DNA from: Morchella semilibera
Taxonomy: Eukaryota > Ascomycota > Pezizomycetes > Pezizales > Morchellaceae
Length of the DNA stretch: 64,000 nucleotides
Reading direction: 5' to 3'
NCBI GenBank assembly: GCA_009192285.1
Contig: CM018606.1
Span: 2,470,081 to 2,534,080, forward strand
Below the pieces are notes generated by a model. That model saw only the letters and a list, made by a program, of their open reading frames with translations. It was not told where the DNA came from and ran no database searches. A program made the translations under genes and the position numbers. Below, piece by piece: positions 1 through 11,300 of this stretch (position 1 is its first letter; the number at the start of each line of letters is the position of its first letter).

Positions 1-817
1 AGTCGGCCGCGCGGGGCCCGGCTAATAGTACATGTGCTTATGTACCCACATGTACGTAGCACTCTAGCTAGCTACATGTAGCGAGTGCCAGCCAGCCAGC
101 CAGCCGTTGAGCGCGCGGGCGGGCGGGACGATCTCAATTGTGACGGATCAGCGCTTGGCACCGGGCAGACATGCAAAACGGCCATTGGGTACCGGCGGGG
201 CGGTTCCAAATGTTGGGGGAAGTGAGTGGAATTGGCTGTTTCACGCGTGCGTGCGTGAGGGGAGGGGGGAGGACAGGAATTCTGTTCTGTTCTGTTCCAT
301 GGCATCACTTTTCTTGTATGGTGTTGACGTCCGTGTTTTTCGTGACAGACAGACGGATGGACAAATAGACAGACGCAATCACAAGACGGCAAGCAGTACT
401 GAACAGGACGGACATTGTTGAGAAGGAGATCGAGAGAGAATTAAGAAAGAATCCGGTCCTCTCTCTCAATCCCCGCGCTCAACAGGACTCACTTGACCAC
501 ATCTGCTCGCCGGTCTTTAATACACCTTCAATCTCACAATCTCAATCTCACACATCACACATCACATCACAATCACACACCCTCAATAAATAGAGATAAT
601 CAGAAACTGATTTCACCTCCATACATCCGTTCTCACGTGTACGCTGTTAATACCGTCCCTCGTCACGTCCTCTTCTTCTTCCCCTTCCATCTTTATTTAC
701 TTGTTTCATTCTTTTTTTTTCTCTCCCTCCCGTCTCTTTCCCCCTCCTCCTCCCCCCAACACCTCCACCCTACCCCACCCCCCTCCCCCTCTCTCAGCGG
801 CAACTCGACCCAGCAGG
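1..817. other. Upstream intergenic region of the first gene
   Basis: I see no supportable gene here. The start carries a short GCCA tetranucleotide repeat near 86-106 and a GC-rich patch. From about 655 to 800 the plus strand is strongly pyrimidine-rich, the CT-rich leader often found just upstream of fungal start codons. A ctctcag at 791-797 could be a 3' splice site of a leader intron, but no clear donor was identified. Confidence 0.5.
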
Positions 818-1342
818 ATGCACGACTGCCGCCTCGATGGCGGCCACTTCTTCGTTTACCGCCCACAGGGCCATGCCTTCCGCTGCCGCCGCTGCAGCGA
901 GAGATTCGTCAATAGCTGGACCGACCCGGCGTTGAAGCACCCGTGGAAGTGCATCCTTGAGCGCTGCGAGTACATTGCCTGCGACCCGTGCTCCACAATC
1001 CTCATGGAGGAGCTGGCACCCCCAGAAAAGAAGAAGAAGAAGAAGGATGAGAAGCAGACGCAGCAACAACAACAACAGGATGGCGAAGGAGTCCGGAGGG
1101 CTGATGCCATCGAGGCTTATAAGGTCGAGCAACGGCGGAGAAGAGTCACGCTCGAGGCGGGCGGGGCCGGATCGGCGGTCGTCGAGCAGGCCAGCATGAC
1201 AATCATGGAGGCGGACGAGGAAGATGCGGAGTATGAGGTGCCGACTTTTGTGTGCAGGACTGCGAGGCAGGCGGCTGCCGAGGCCGCGATAAAGAGGGCT
1301 TATGTCAAGAGGTCAACGAGGCAGGCGGCGAGGATTGAGTAG
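818..1342 (+). CDS. Unrecognised small protein with a Cys-rich zinc-binding-like module
   Basis: This encodes 174 residues from the first in-frame ATG at 818; the open frame extends upstream only from a TTG codon inside the CT-rich leader. Residues about 20-65 carry three CxxC or Cys pairs (CRRC, then WKC and ERC, then CDPC) with a conserved-looking W and H between them, a spacing that suggests one or two structural zinc sites. A Lys-rich then Gln-rich low-complexity stretch follows, and the C-terminal half is charged, with Arg-Gln-Ala-Ala repeats near the end. I recognise no named family and can assign no function. It could be a nuclear or cytoplasmic scaffold protein. The stop is followed by a long T-rich region, probably the 3' end. 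Gene status is supported by good codon texture and the Cys pattern, not by homology. Confidence 0.6.
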   Translation: MHDCRLDGGHFFVYRPQGHAFRCRRCSERFVNSWTDPALKHPWKCILERCEYIACDPCSTILMEELAPPEKKKKKKDEKQTQQQQQQDGEGVRRADAIEAYKVEQRRRRVTLEAGGAGSAVVEQASMTIMEADEEDAEYEVPTFVCRTARQAAAEAAIKRAYVKRSTRQAARIE

Positions 1343-2211
1343 TGTGGCCACATAGCAGTAGGTGGTCTGTTTTTTTTTTTTTTTTTTTCCTTTTTTTCCA
1401 TTTTTACTCTTTCTCTTTCTCTTTATCATTTGTGCTTTTAACTTGAGCATTCTTTTTTTTATATATATATCTTTTACTATTCTTATTCTTTTCTATATAC
1501 CTACCTCTAGTCCTTTGCTATCGTTCTATTCTTTTTTGTTGTGGCGATGAGTATTAATGATTTCACGTATTGCACTCCTTGGAGTCTCCTCTTTCTCTTT
1601 CTCTTTCTCTTTCTCCTCTTCTTCTCTACTTTAAGCTTCCATATGTAACCTCTTCTGTTCTCTCCCGGTATAGGTCCTGTAATGTGTACGTATATGGCGC
1701 ACGAGGTTCTAGCCAGTTTGTATGTCTGTACACTACATAGGCGTTCGGTCGTCCATCATCATCATCACATCGCCATCATATTAGCGCCCCTAAATCATAT
1801 ATATATATATATATATATTACTCAATAAAAAAAAAGAACAACCCTCCACAAGCTTTCTTCCACCCACCCACCTCCACCCCCAACACACAAAAGTGAAACA
1901 TTCCACCACAAAACCGCCACAAAACACAACCGAGTGATAGTCTGTGACGATATCGTTGCCTGGTTGGGCCCTGACGAAAATGACGGAATGGACGGGGTCA
2001 GGGTCCTCGGGAGTACTAAGTTAGGCGCAAAGTAACTAACTAGTAAGCGAGGAGGAAGATGAGGATGATGACGAGGAGGAGGTGAGGAGAGTAGTACATG
2101 CATATATATATATATATTCTTTCTGGCAGTGTAGTTCACAAACCATTACACCACTGCTGCTGCTTCAACATCCACCACGTACCTCAACGTACGTCTATCT
2201 GGCTAGATATC
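1343..2211. other. Intergenic region with T-rich tracts and a TA microsatellite
   Basis: No gene is seen. Long T runs and CTTTCT repeats (1371-1660) follow the stop of the upstream gene, then an (AT)n tract lies at about 1797-1818. A GAGGAY-rich patch (2050-2090) and a second short (TA)n tract (2103-2116) precede the next gene. Confidence 0.5.
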
Positions 2212-3342
2212 ATGGCGGAACATTTCCAGCTCCATCTCCACCTCCGCCCCCATCCATCTCCATCTTCATCCCCATCCCCCATCCCCACCCACCCACTCAC
2301 CTCCATCTCGCCATATAACCCCCCCACCCCGTCTAATATGAGGATATCCGAAATGCCATCCCTACCACCAGCAACCCCCTCTCATGGCGTCCCCCCCACA
2401 CCAACGCTCCCCCACCTCCCCCACAACCACCTCGCCTCATCCCCCCTCAACTCCCGCACAACCCCGGCCATCATCCCCTCGGACACCACGGAATGGGACC
2501 CCCTCATGGTCAGCCCGACACGCATTGACCCGTTCTATACGCCGCCCAGCCCGCACATGCTCAAGCTGCCAGCCCTAAACCTGAATCCCGGGGCGGCGGC
2601 CCCGGCGGTGGGCGTGTTTCCGGTCACGTATGTTTCTGCGCCTGCGGTGACCGCTGCAGCGAAGAGGAGGGAGAGGAGAACCTCGGAGCCGCCGGAGAGG
2701 ACTGGGCCGCCGGTGGCAAAGGCGGGGGAGAATAGACAGCTGTTGATGAGGATGGGGGATGGCAGGCAGCCGGTGGTCAAGCCGGGACAGCCATTGGTTA
2801 GGAAGAGAAGGGTGCAGAGCTTTGTTCCTGCTAGTGACTCTGCTGCAGCTGCTGCAGCTACTGTCACTACCAAAGCTCTTACAACCGTCACCAAAACCGT
2901 CACCACCACTACTACTACCACCAATGCCCTCACTACTACCACTTCCCAAGCTCGCCCTAATAATACAACTACCACCAAGGCCCTCACCACCACTAAAAAA
3001 ACCACAACCTTCAAAAAGACCACAAAGACCAGGGTCGTCGCCTCTCCCGCCTACGCAGCCTCTGCCGCCACAGCGCCCCTAGTCGAGCTCTACCGTGTTC
3101 ACAGCAGCCCCATAAGGAAGCGGGGCATGAGTATCCTCCACACCAAACTTCCCTACATTGGCGAGCGCATCCTTCTCGACCTGGACCTTGAGGAAGGCGG
3201 CGTCATGAGCGTTGCGCAGATGGAGCGCCTGATTGACGGCGGAGAGGAGCAGGAGGACTGGCGCAGGCTGGAGAGCGTCGAGAAGGATAGGGAGGTGGGG
3301 GGAAGGTGTAGGTTTATGGTGAGGTTTGTGAAGTTGGAATAG
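2212..3342 (+). CDS. Unrecognised Pro/Thr-rich protein with conserved-looking C-terminus
   Basis: This encodes 376 residues from the ATG at 2212, which sits in good context (atcATGGCG); the frame is open further upstream, and a later ATG at 2338 is also possible. The first ~120 residues are rich in Pro, His and Ser and contain several S/T-P sites (SPTR, TPPSP, PPTP) resembling proline-directed kinase targets. The middle has basic patches (KRRERR, RKRR) that could act as nuclear localisation signals, followed by a Thr-rich low-complexity segment encoded by ACC/ACT repeats at about 2860-3030. The last ~95 residues look like a folded module, with LPYIGERILLDLDLEEGG and a hydrophobic end. No family was recognised. 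A regulatory or cell-cycle protein is conceivable from the composition, but that is a guess. Confidence 0.6.
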   Translation: MAEHFQLHLHLRPHPSPSSSPSPIPTHPLTSISPYNPPTPSNMRISEMPSLPPATPSHGVPPTPTLPHLPHNHLASSPLNSRTTPAIIPSDTTEWDPLMVSPTRIDPFYTPPSPHMLKLPALNLNPGAAAPAVGVFPVTYVSAPAVTAAAKRRERRTSEPPERTGPPVAKAGENRQLLMRMGDGRQPVVKPGQPLVRKRRVQSFVPASDSAAAAAATVTTKALTTVTKTVTTTTTTTNALTTTTSQARPNNTTTTKALTTTKKTTTFKKTTKTRVVASPAYAASAATAPLVELYRVHSSPIRKRGMSILHTKLPYIGERILLDLDLEEGGVMSVAQMERLIDGGEEQEDWRRLESVEKDREVGGRCRFMVRFVKLE

Positions 3343-4364
3343 GGTGGCTTGAGTACGTAATGCCTTTTATGCCCCCCATTATGTTGTTACGACGCTATGT
3401 CCCCATGCCTGCGTATTGTCTTGGTCTTCTCCCCTGTGTTGGAGTCGACCGGGTTTATATGGAGTGTTTACAGTTGTGGATACCAGATACCCATAGTCGT
3501 ATAGACAGCTCGGTTGGCAACAATTGACTGGTTAGATATGGGGTTTAGTAAGGTATCAATAGAATACAGCTGATGGATAATTTCTCTTTTTCTGCTTTTC
3601 TCTTGCCTTTTGTTATATTTTTTTCCTTTTGTCTTTATATATATTTTTTTCCTTTTGTCTTCCGGGTTTTTATTATTATTATTCGTATTACTATTTTCTT
3701 CCGGATAGATGGCGCTAGCTTCTTATTGTGTACTGTTCCTTTCTCCCCTTCTGTGTTGTGTCATCTCCTTTATAACAAGTGTTTCCCCGGGCTGTCATGT
3801 AATCATGTACCTGGGCCTTGGTTACTAGTAATGTCTAGATAGTATCATTGCAGTGTTGGGCTGGGGTTATGTAGATACTTATGCTTCATTGTCGGCTGTC
3901 TGTAGATAGACAGTACGAATCACAAACTATCACTCGCACCCACCTGCCCACGCAGGGACTCAAAGGCGTCTGCTCTTGTGGGCGGTCTTCTTGTAAAGAC
4001 CAGGCCGCTGTGGGTCACGGCGTGTCACTCGAGGTTGGTGGACGGACACAGAGGCGTGCGTGCGTGTGTATGTAGCCAGCTAGCCACTAAGAGCAGGGCC
4101 TCTTGTGTGTTGTGGTGGGTTGGGGCGGGGCTGTGGAGGAAGGGAGGGAGGGGGCTGGGTCTTGATAAGGAATAGCTGCACTGGGAAGATGTAGGCCCTT
4201 GGGCCATTGAATGGTTGCGTAAGTCGGTACGTACGTGTGTACAGCGGGGGTCAGCTAGTGTACTGTACTACATATCCTATCCATATCCAACCCCAGCGTG
4301 TTAGGCGCGGCGTACTCTACATCCCTTTCTTGCATGGTGTTAGTTGTGGTGCAGGATGACTCCT

Positions 4365-4508
4365 GGGCGGGGCGGGGCGGGGCGGGGGCGTGTTTGGACT
4401 GCTTATGGTACTGGCGGATTAAGGGGTGTGGGTGTGGGTGTGGGTGGCTGGGTGGTGGTGTTGGTGTTGGCGGGGTGGGGTGGGGTGGGGGTGGTGGGGG
4501 TGGGGGTG
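4365..4508 (+). repeat. G-rich clusters with G-quadruplex potential
   Basis: The first block (4365-4390) is a run of GGGGC units. The second (4422-4508) has more than ten runs of three to five G separated by one to four bases. Both satisfy the simple G3+N1-7 pattern for intramolecular quadruplexes on the plus strand. No gene lies directly downstream on either strand within 1 kb, so a promoter role is not obvious. Confidence 0.6.
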
Positions 4509-5195
4509 ATCTTGGGGCTCAAGTACAGGTAGCTGTCACCCGGGGGTTGTGGGGGCGCTTTAAGTCCGAATCACGGCCGGATCAGAGAGATACTGGGTTA
4601 AGGTTAAGTACTTGTATATAGGCCCAGCGATTTTCCGGATAGTTGTCTTAGTCCCATGCTAGCAGTTGTGTGGCCGTATGTACATACTGGGGAGATTAAT
4701 CCGTTACGTACCGTCAAGCTCGTGGGAGGAGTGGCGGTATTGAGGTTGTTGTATCGACTGTGGGTAATACCGCCAGTTGGCTGCATGTGTAAGAATGAGT
4801 AGGTGTCTATATTGGAGGTATGTATGCTATTTAATCACCGACAATGCAGCACAACCTGTACCTGCCTGTTTTCAAAGGCATTTACAGTAGTTAACCAGGC
4901 GTTTTTGTATGGATGGGGTGATGGTTAGCAGTAGGTACATACTGAAGCAGGTAGGCTTAATATATCGGGGCTGTATCGCAGTACTGTCGTTGTTGCATAT
5001 ACCCCTGGACAGTAGTAAGACTAGAAGTATCCTATCTACCATAGCTATAGTTTGTGGGGGATACCCAGGTCCCAGGAGTCTTCATTAATATCATAGCCAG
5101 AGTCGAGTGAGGGCCCATGCATGAGCGACACCGCCGCCTCCGCCACGCGTACCTGCATCTGACTACCTGGACATTATATTAATTACCGGTTCTCC

Positions 5196-5231
5196 TCCCT
5201 TCCTCCCTCCCTCCCTCCCTCCCTCCCTCCC
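5196..5231 (+). repeat. (CCCT)n microsatellite
   Basis: About eight tandem CCCT/TCCC units. It is a simple repeat in intergenic DNA with no other associated signal. Confidence 0.85.
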
Positions 5232-5706
5232 GCTCCGAGCCAGTCCCCAGTCCTTCTTTCCCCACACCCCACCGCTGCAGCTGCCGCTCAGCTACTCGCT
5301 GCGGTTGCGAGTGTAGGCGCTTTTGAGTGGTTGTTGCGGACAGCTCAGCTGTAATAATACATGTACATACATACTGGCCACGTGGGTAATGATCAACAAA
5401 CAGGTTTGCGTCGTATGATGATAACACCAATATAACCTCTCCCTCTTCTTCCTCTCCTCCTTCTTCTTCTGCTCTGTTATGATTACTTATACGTCATATC
5501 ATATCGGTCCTATAACCCCACATACCCACCTACGTGTACATACACAGGTATGTATTGAAATTCCCACCATTAAATCAGTCGAGTGAGTACTTATGAATGA
5601 CTCACCTGTCTTCCATTGGATTTTGGGGGGATTGGTATTGACCTGTCTGTTTTCTTTTCTTTTCCTTCCCTTTCCTTCGACTAATCAGGGTAGAGGGCGA
5701 TGCAGA

Positions 5707-5717
5707 GTATATATACC
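5707..5717 (+). promoter_or_regulatory. TATA-like element of the SRA-YDG gene
   Basis: GTATATATACC lies about 120 nt upstream of the ATG at 5835. The spacing fits a core promoter with a leader of roughly 90 nt that is pyrimidine-rich and free of ATG. Confidence 0.45.
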
Positions 5718-5834
5718 TTGATTAGATTGCAACTGCAACGATCCTCTTACGCTACTTAACCCCACTCAGCTGCTCTCACTTCACTCAGTCTGTCTCGACA
5801 TCTAACCCTCTCACCAGTCAAGATCCTAGCTACC

Positions 5835-7138
5835 ATGTCCGCCGCCCCTCCTACTCCTCCTCCTCCCCAGGACCCCAGTCAATCCACCGCTCCTCCCCAG
5901 GACCCCAGTCAGTCCACCGCTCCTCCCCAGGACCCCAGTCAGTCCACCGCTCCTCCTCAGATTCCCAGTCAGTCCCCCCCCCCCCCTCTCTACAATCTCC
6001 TCCCCGTACTGACCCCCCACATAGCCACCCGCGCCGAAAGAAACGCCCTCAAGGCCACCCTCAAGCAGCACGAACCCTTCCGCAAGCTCCTCTACCTGCG
6101 CCAATGCATCACCAACGTCGAAAAGGCCCTAAGGTCCAACGGCCCGCTCTCGATCGGCGCCCGCGAGTTCAACACGCTCCGCCGCGTGCTCACGGAGGCT
6201 TCCCACCACCCCTTCGACGCCGAGGGCCTGCACTACCCCGTCTCGGAGATTGGCCGCGCCGTGCGCCACCTCGTGAAGCCCGACATCTACGGCGCCGATA
6301 TCGCCTGGACCGCCAGCAAGCTCGTGGAGCGGTGGGATCGCGGCGATTTCGCGCCCGGGGCGGTGCAGGGCGACGAGGACTTTGAGTTTACGAGCGATGA
6401 CGAGGGCGGGGAGGATGGGAGGAGGGGGATGGGGAGGAGGAGGAGTTCGAGGCTGGCGAGCTGATGAGAGGGATCAAGATCACGAGGAATAGGTCCGGCG
6501 GGAGGACGTATAGTCTGGACCCGGAATATCCGAGGAGGGAGTCTGCTGTGTTTGGCCATAACGGTCTAGCAGTCGGAGAGTTCGTTTCCCCTCCCATCAC
6601 TATAGTTGCTTCTTCACCACTAACATACCCAACCCCCCACAGCTGGTGGCCATACCAGATCTGCGCCCTCCGCGACGGCGCCCACGGCTCACGGATGGGC
6701 GGCATCCACGGCCGCGTCCAAGGCGGCGCCTACAGCGTCGTCATCTCCGGCAACCTCGAGTACGAAGACACCGACGCGGACCAAGGCGACACAGTCTTCT
6801 ACTCTGGCTCTCGCGGGTCGGAGCGGTCCCGCGAGGAGCGTGCGGCCTCCGAGCCCCCCGTGCTCACAAACGCCACCATGTCACTCATCAAGTCGGAGCA
6901 GACAGGGAAGCCCGTGCGGCTGCTTCGCGGCGCGCGAAACTCGCGCTGGGCGCCCTCCGTGGGCATACGCTACGACGGACTGTATAAGGTTGTCAGCCAC
7001 GTCACCATGACCACGGAAGAGGGCGTGGGCTTCTACCGCTTCACCATGTGTAGGATGCCCGGGCAGCCGCAGATAGATAGGACACGGCCGACGACCAACG
7101 AGAGGAAGGAGTTTGTGAGGATGACGCAGAACTGGTGA
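5835..7138 (+). CDS. SRA-YDG domain protein (methylated-DNA reader-like)
   Basis: The SRA-YDG fold binds hemimethylated or methylated cytosine in DNA. The N-terminal part (ATG 5835) has four ~10-residue PPQDPSQSTA-type repeats, then a helical domain of about 150 residues and an acidic tail. The SRA domain follows: VFGHNGLAVG, a GIHGRVQGGAYSVVISG segment, YEDTDADQGD, PVRLLRG, YDGLYKV and a closing MPGQPQ. An intron at 6580-6642 (63 nt, donor GTTCGT, branch CTAAC at 6620) restores VGD-WWPYQ, matching the family; it is a multiple of three and has no stop, so it stays open if retained. The N-terminal frame and the SRA frame differ: the change must fall within 6401-6461, a G/A-rich stretch where both are open. 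No convincing intron explains it, so an indel, an assembly error or two separate genes remain possible. A C13 run at 5974-5986 is also slippage-prone. Confidence 0.75.
5862..5978 (+). repeat. In-frame 30-bp tandem repeat (about 4 units)
   Basis: Nearly identical 30-bp units encode PPQDPSQSTA in the N-terminus of the SRA protein; the last unit is diverged and leads into a C13 homopolymer. The unit length is a multiple of three, so copy-number change would keep the frame. Confidence 0.85.
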
Positions 7139-8328
7139 TTTGCTGGTGCTGGTGGGCGGGCAGATAGCGGGGGGGGGGGGGTTTCTTATATGGTATGTAG
7201 ACACTTGAGTCCACACGGCGGGTCTGGGGCACTATAATTTTTGGCGGTGAAAAGGAGGCCGAGTGGGGAGCGGCGGAGCGGGCGAGGCATATATTACTGA
7301 TACATGTATGCGGCGGTATTTGTATACCGACCCTACCCTATCCTGTAGTGCTCCCATTTTTTTGGTTGTGTTCTTGGTATCTTGGTATGTCTCGTGTCAG
7401 TGTAGTAGTTTATACGTTAACTTATGACGAGATTTGTCTTGGGGGGAATATAAAATCTATTCACCCTTTCACCAGTTCATGACCGTATGTGATGTGTGCG
7501 GGAGGAGGGGGGGGCTACCATGTCTACGAGGGGGATTGCCATCTAGTATAGTATCGTATACTCTGAATTTATATATAACCTCCATAGCTACATAAAACTC
7601 CAGCGACTGCCCACACCATCACCAGATCCTATATGTGTGGAGGAAATAGAGAGCATTTCCAGCAGCCCCTGCTACTCTGACCTGATGTGATGCAATCTGA
7701 GCCACAACATATACACATCTCTGAACAGTCCCACCTAGCTAGCTACAATACATGTCGTACATACACCACCCACCCCTAGTCCAACCCCAGCCCGCTAACG
7801 GGGTCCAACCGCCGGATGTCAATGATCAAACAGCAGGTTACCCCGGCGCGTATATATGTAGCAGTATGACTTGGTACCCCCCGCTCGATTCGGTGATCAT
7901 TAGCCCCCCCCCCCCCCCACCTGCAGTTCTTGGGGTGGGGTGGGGTAGGTAGAGTAAAGCGGGTATAACTAACTATAACTACAGCTGCAATAATGCCGGC
8001 TGGTGTGACCGCCAATCTACCAAGTGGCGAGCCAGTGGGTTGATTGATTGTACCTGCGTTTTTGTAAAGGTTATCATGTAGATATATGCGGATTGCATCA
8101 TCCTGGCGTATCAGGCCCACACACATCACGCATTGGCTGTATAAAGGGTTGGTGGAAGAAGATGGCAACTAAACCTCATTGTTCCATTTTACTCTAGAGA
8201 GGGATGAGTATCATTACTATATAGTCTGATTTATGCCCACGGGTCTTATTATGACCAGACATAACTAACATACAACCACAACTGCATAAACTTCATAGCA
8301 TACAAGCCTACATAATCTATCCACTCCG
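7139..8328. other. Intergenic region between convergent genes
   Basis: No gene is supported. It presumably contains the 3' ends of the SRA gene and of the minus-strand trehalase. It holds a G run (7169-7180), a C run of about 17 (7903-7919) and short AT-rich stretches. Confidence 0.5.
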
Positions 8329-11300
8329 CTACAGCAGCCCAAATTGCGCCACCGTAGCACCCACCGTCTTATCCCCCTTCGTCCCCTCAATCACCAACCG
8401 CACCCACCTTGCCTCTACCTCACTCTCCAGCATCTGCACCGTCACATTCCCAATGTGTCTTCTAACAACCAGCGACTCATCCCTTCTCCACGGATCACTG
8501 ATTTCCACAGTGTTGTTGGCCCCCGCAACCTTCCACTCGCCGTCCTCACTGTCAGACACCAGCAGTGTCCATGCGTCCGGTGGGTACCTTGCCCAGTTGA
8601 TCGAGACACCCTTAATCTTTGTTGGTGCCTGGAGGTCGACGGTCACTGCGGTGGGATCAGGGGTGGACGGCTGCCAGGTTGTGTGGTTGGAGCCGTCGAC
8701 GGCCGCGAGTGGGAACTGCCCAGCGACCCAGGTGCTGTCCGAGAAGGCGGGCTTGCACTGCGCGAGGTTTCCGGGGAGGTCCGTTCCGTTGAGGTCGGGG
8801 CGGCGGGTTGGGATGACGAGAGACTCGCCGAGTGCAACTGGCCAGTCGCCTGCCATGGCGTTGCGGGCACCGATGCGGACTGTTATGGGTGCATCGAGGG
8901 CGGTGGTCATGTTTGTTCTGGCAGCGATCGTCTTTCTCGGGGGTACTCGGGTGATGGTTGTGTTTTCGAGTTCGATGCGGACGTTGAAGACGGCGCCCTG
9001 GTGCTTCATGCCCTTGATTTCAAGGCCCTGTAGCTGTGGTGGGAGCGACGGGTCAAGGTAGAATGCGTCGAGGCGTGGGCGGTACCCGGTAAACCCGTGG
9101 GTTGGAATCTGCAGGAAGCCGCCGTGCCCGGTCAGGAAAGTGAAGGCTGGGTTGGTGTTGCCGTTCTCGGTGATGTTGTCGTTCATCTGCTCTGAGAATT
9201 GGTAGTATGGCTCACGCAGATAAGGCTGCGAAGCATACACAAAGTAGGTGTAAGAAGCACAACCAGCGGGGGAGAGGTCGGCTGCGTTGATGGCGAACAT
9301 GGCCCAGGTCATAGCGGGACCGTCGGGTGATTGAGCGCGCGCATACTAATTACAGTTAGGATCCAGGCCTCAGGAACTAGAATTGGGGAGTGGGAGGGAA
9401 TTACAAAGTCGAGATCGCCCAAAGCCTGGCTCTCATTGAGACGGAATTCAAGTGGGTAGTTGATTAGCACAACATCAGCCTGTTTAATCTCCACACTCCC
9501 GTTCATGCCTCCATACTCCGGAATAATCGAGGCCTCAGTGTTGTACGGGATAAATATATTCTCTTCGATATCAGTCCACTTCTCGGGTGCTGAATACCCA
9601 AGGAGCTCAGCAGCAGCCTTTGCAATTCCCATAAGGACCTTTACACCAGCATTTGTGAATGCACCATTGTCGATGTGGTTTGCATATTCATCCTATGTCT
9701 GTTAGAATTATATTAAAAAAAACCCAAAGGGAGGGGCACACATACAGGATCAGTCATGTTGTGGACAGTATACATCCCGACCATGAGCCCATCTTCACCG
9801 GTCACATTGCTCTTCTGGACAAAGGCAGCCCACATCTCTGTGACCGCTTTGATAATGGGCCATCCTTGCTCTTTGAGCCAGTCGTAATCACCGGTGCTCA
9901 AAAACTGGTGCCAGTGGACGAGTGCAATATCAGTGTTGAGATGGTATTGGTAGTCTGCACAAGGACCTGTTCCGGTACAGTTTCCAAAGCGTGAGGAAGT
10001 CCATGGATACATAGCACCAGGTCTATCGTATTTCTTGGCGTTCTCCAAGGCCTGAGGGAGGAGACGGAAGCGGTACTCGTTGATCGCTGCCGCATGGTCA
10101 GGGTGTAAAACAAGCAATCCGGGGAGCATCCACACTATCATCAATTAGCACCCAACCCACTAAAATAAAGGCCAAGATCATGATATTCAACTCACAATCA
10201 GCATCCCAAAACACTAAACCGGCATAAGAGTCACTAGTAAGACCGCCAACAGAGATACTATTGTCGCCCACTCCGCGGCCCTCGGAAGCACCTCTGATGT
10301 TACTCAAGAGATGGAACAAGGTCGCGCGTATCGAGATTTGAAGCACTTCATCGCCCTCTACAATAATATCGCCATCCTCCCACAGTTCATTCCAAGCCTC
10401 TTCATGCTCCTCTAGAAGCTGCTCCCAGCCGTCTTTCTTTGCCTGTAGAGCTGCCTTTCTCGCAACCTTGGCTGGATTCTCAAAAGCGTCAGAGCTTGCA
10501 ATGCCCACATATTTGTACAGCGTTACCGTCTCTCCCGCCACCAATGAGAGTTTATACTCTTGAGCAACGGTAGACGCATTCTTCGACACATAAGCTCGCT
10601 CTGCGGCATCAGCTCTTGACCCCGCGATCAAGGAGCTTTCGCATGCTCCAAAGTCCATGGTCGAATACTCATACGCGGTCACATCCGCAATCCCCCACGG
10701 CTTCACCGAAGTCCAGATCATGTCGTCCTTGGCCACATACTCCTTCCCGGCATGGTCGGTGCGTTGTGCACCAGCACCATCCAGGACATCAGTAGCGATA
10801 ACCGCACCGTCCTTGTCCGATGTAATCTCGACTTTCATCATGCCAACATTAATACGTGATCTGTGCGCCAGCAATGTGAACCTGATCTGGTACTCTGGGC
10901 CTCCCGCTACAGGAACCCAGGTAACCTCGGTGGTCAGGATACCATTGCGGATGCTGAGACCCTGGTAGAAAGCAATGACGGAATCCGGGTCGACACCGGG
11001 GGAGTAGGTGTACTGGCCATTGGGGGTGGTGATATAGAATGTTGTCCATGTGGGGATTCCAGAAATGACACTCTCACCACCGTCTCTGACGAGCTCAGGG
11101 AAGTTAGTACGGGTAGTGTTGCGTTGGTAGTCCCAGAAACCAGAGATTGTGGCCACAGTTTGGCGAGGGTTGTCGAGTGGCCAACCATTAATTGGGGGGA
11201 CTTCATTAGGGTTGTAGTCAGGGTCGGATGTGGAAATCTGACTCTGTCAGTGACATCATTCACAGGATATGATGGGGATAAGAACTAACCCAAAAGCCAA

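Larger units (their letters stand above)
3343..5834. other. Long intergenic region with G-rich and (CCCT)n tracts
   Basis: No gene could be supported in about 2.5 kb. It holds T-rich sequence (3585-3700), two dense G-rich blocks (4365-4390 and 4422-4508), a (CCCT)n tract (about 5196-5231), and near its end the TATA element of the SRA gene. Confidence 0.5.
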
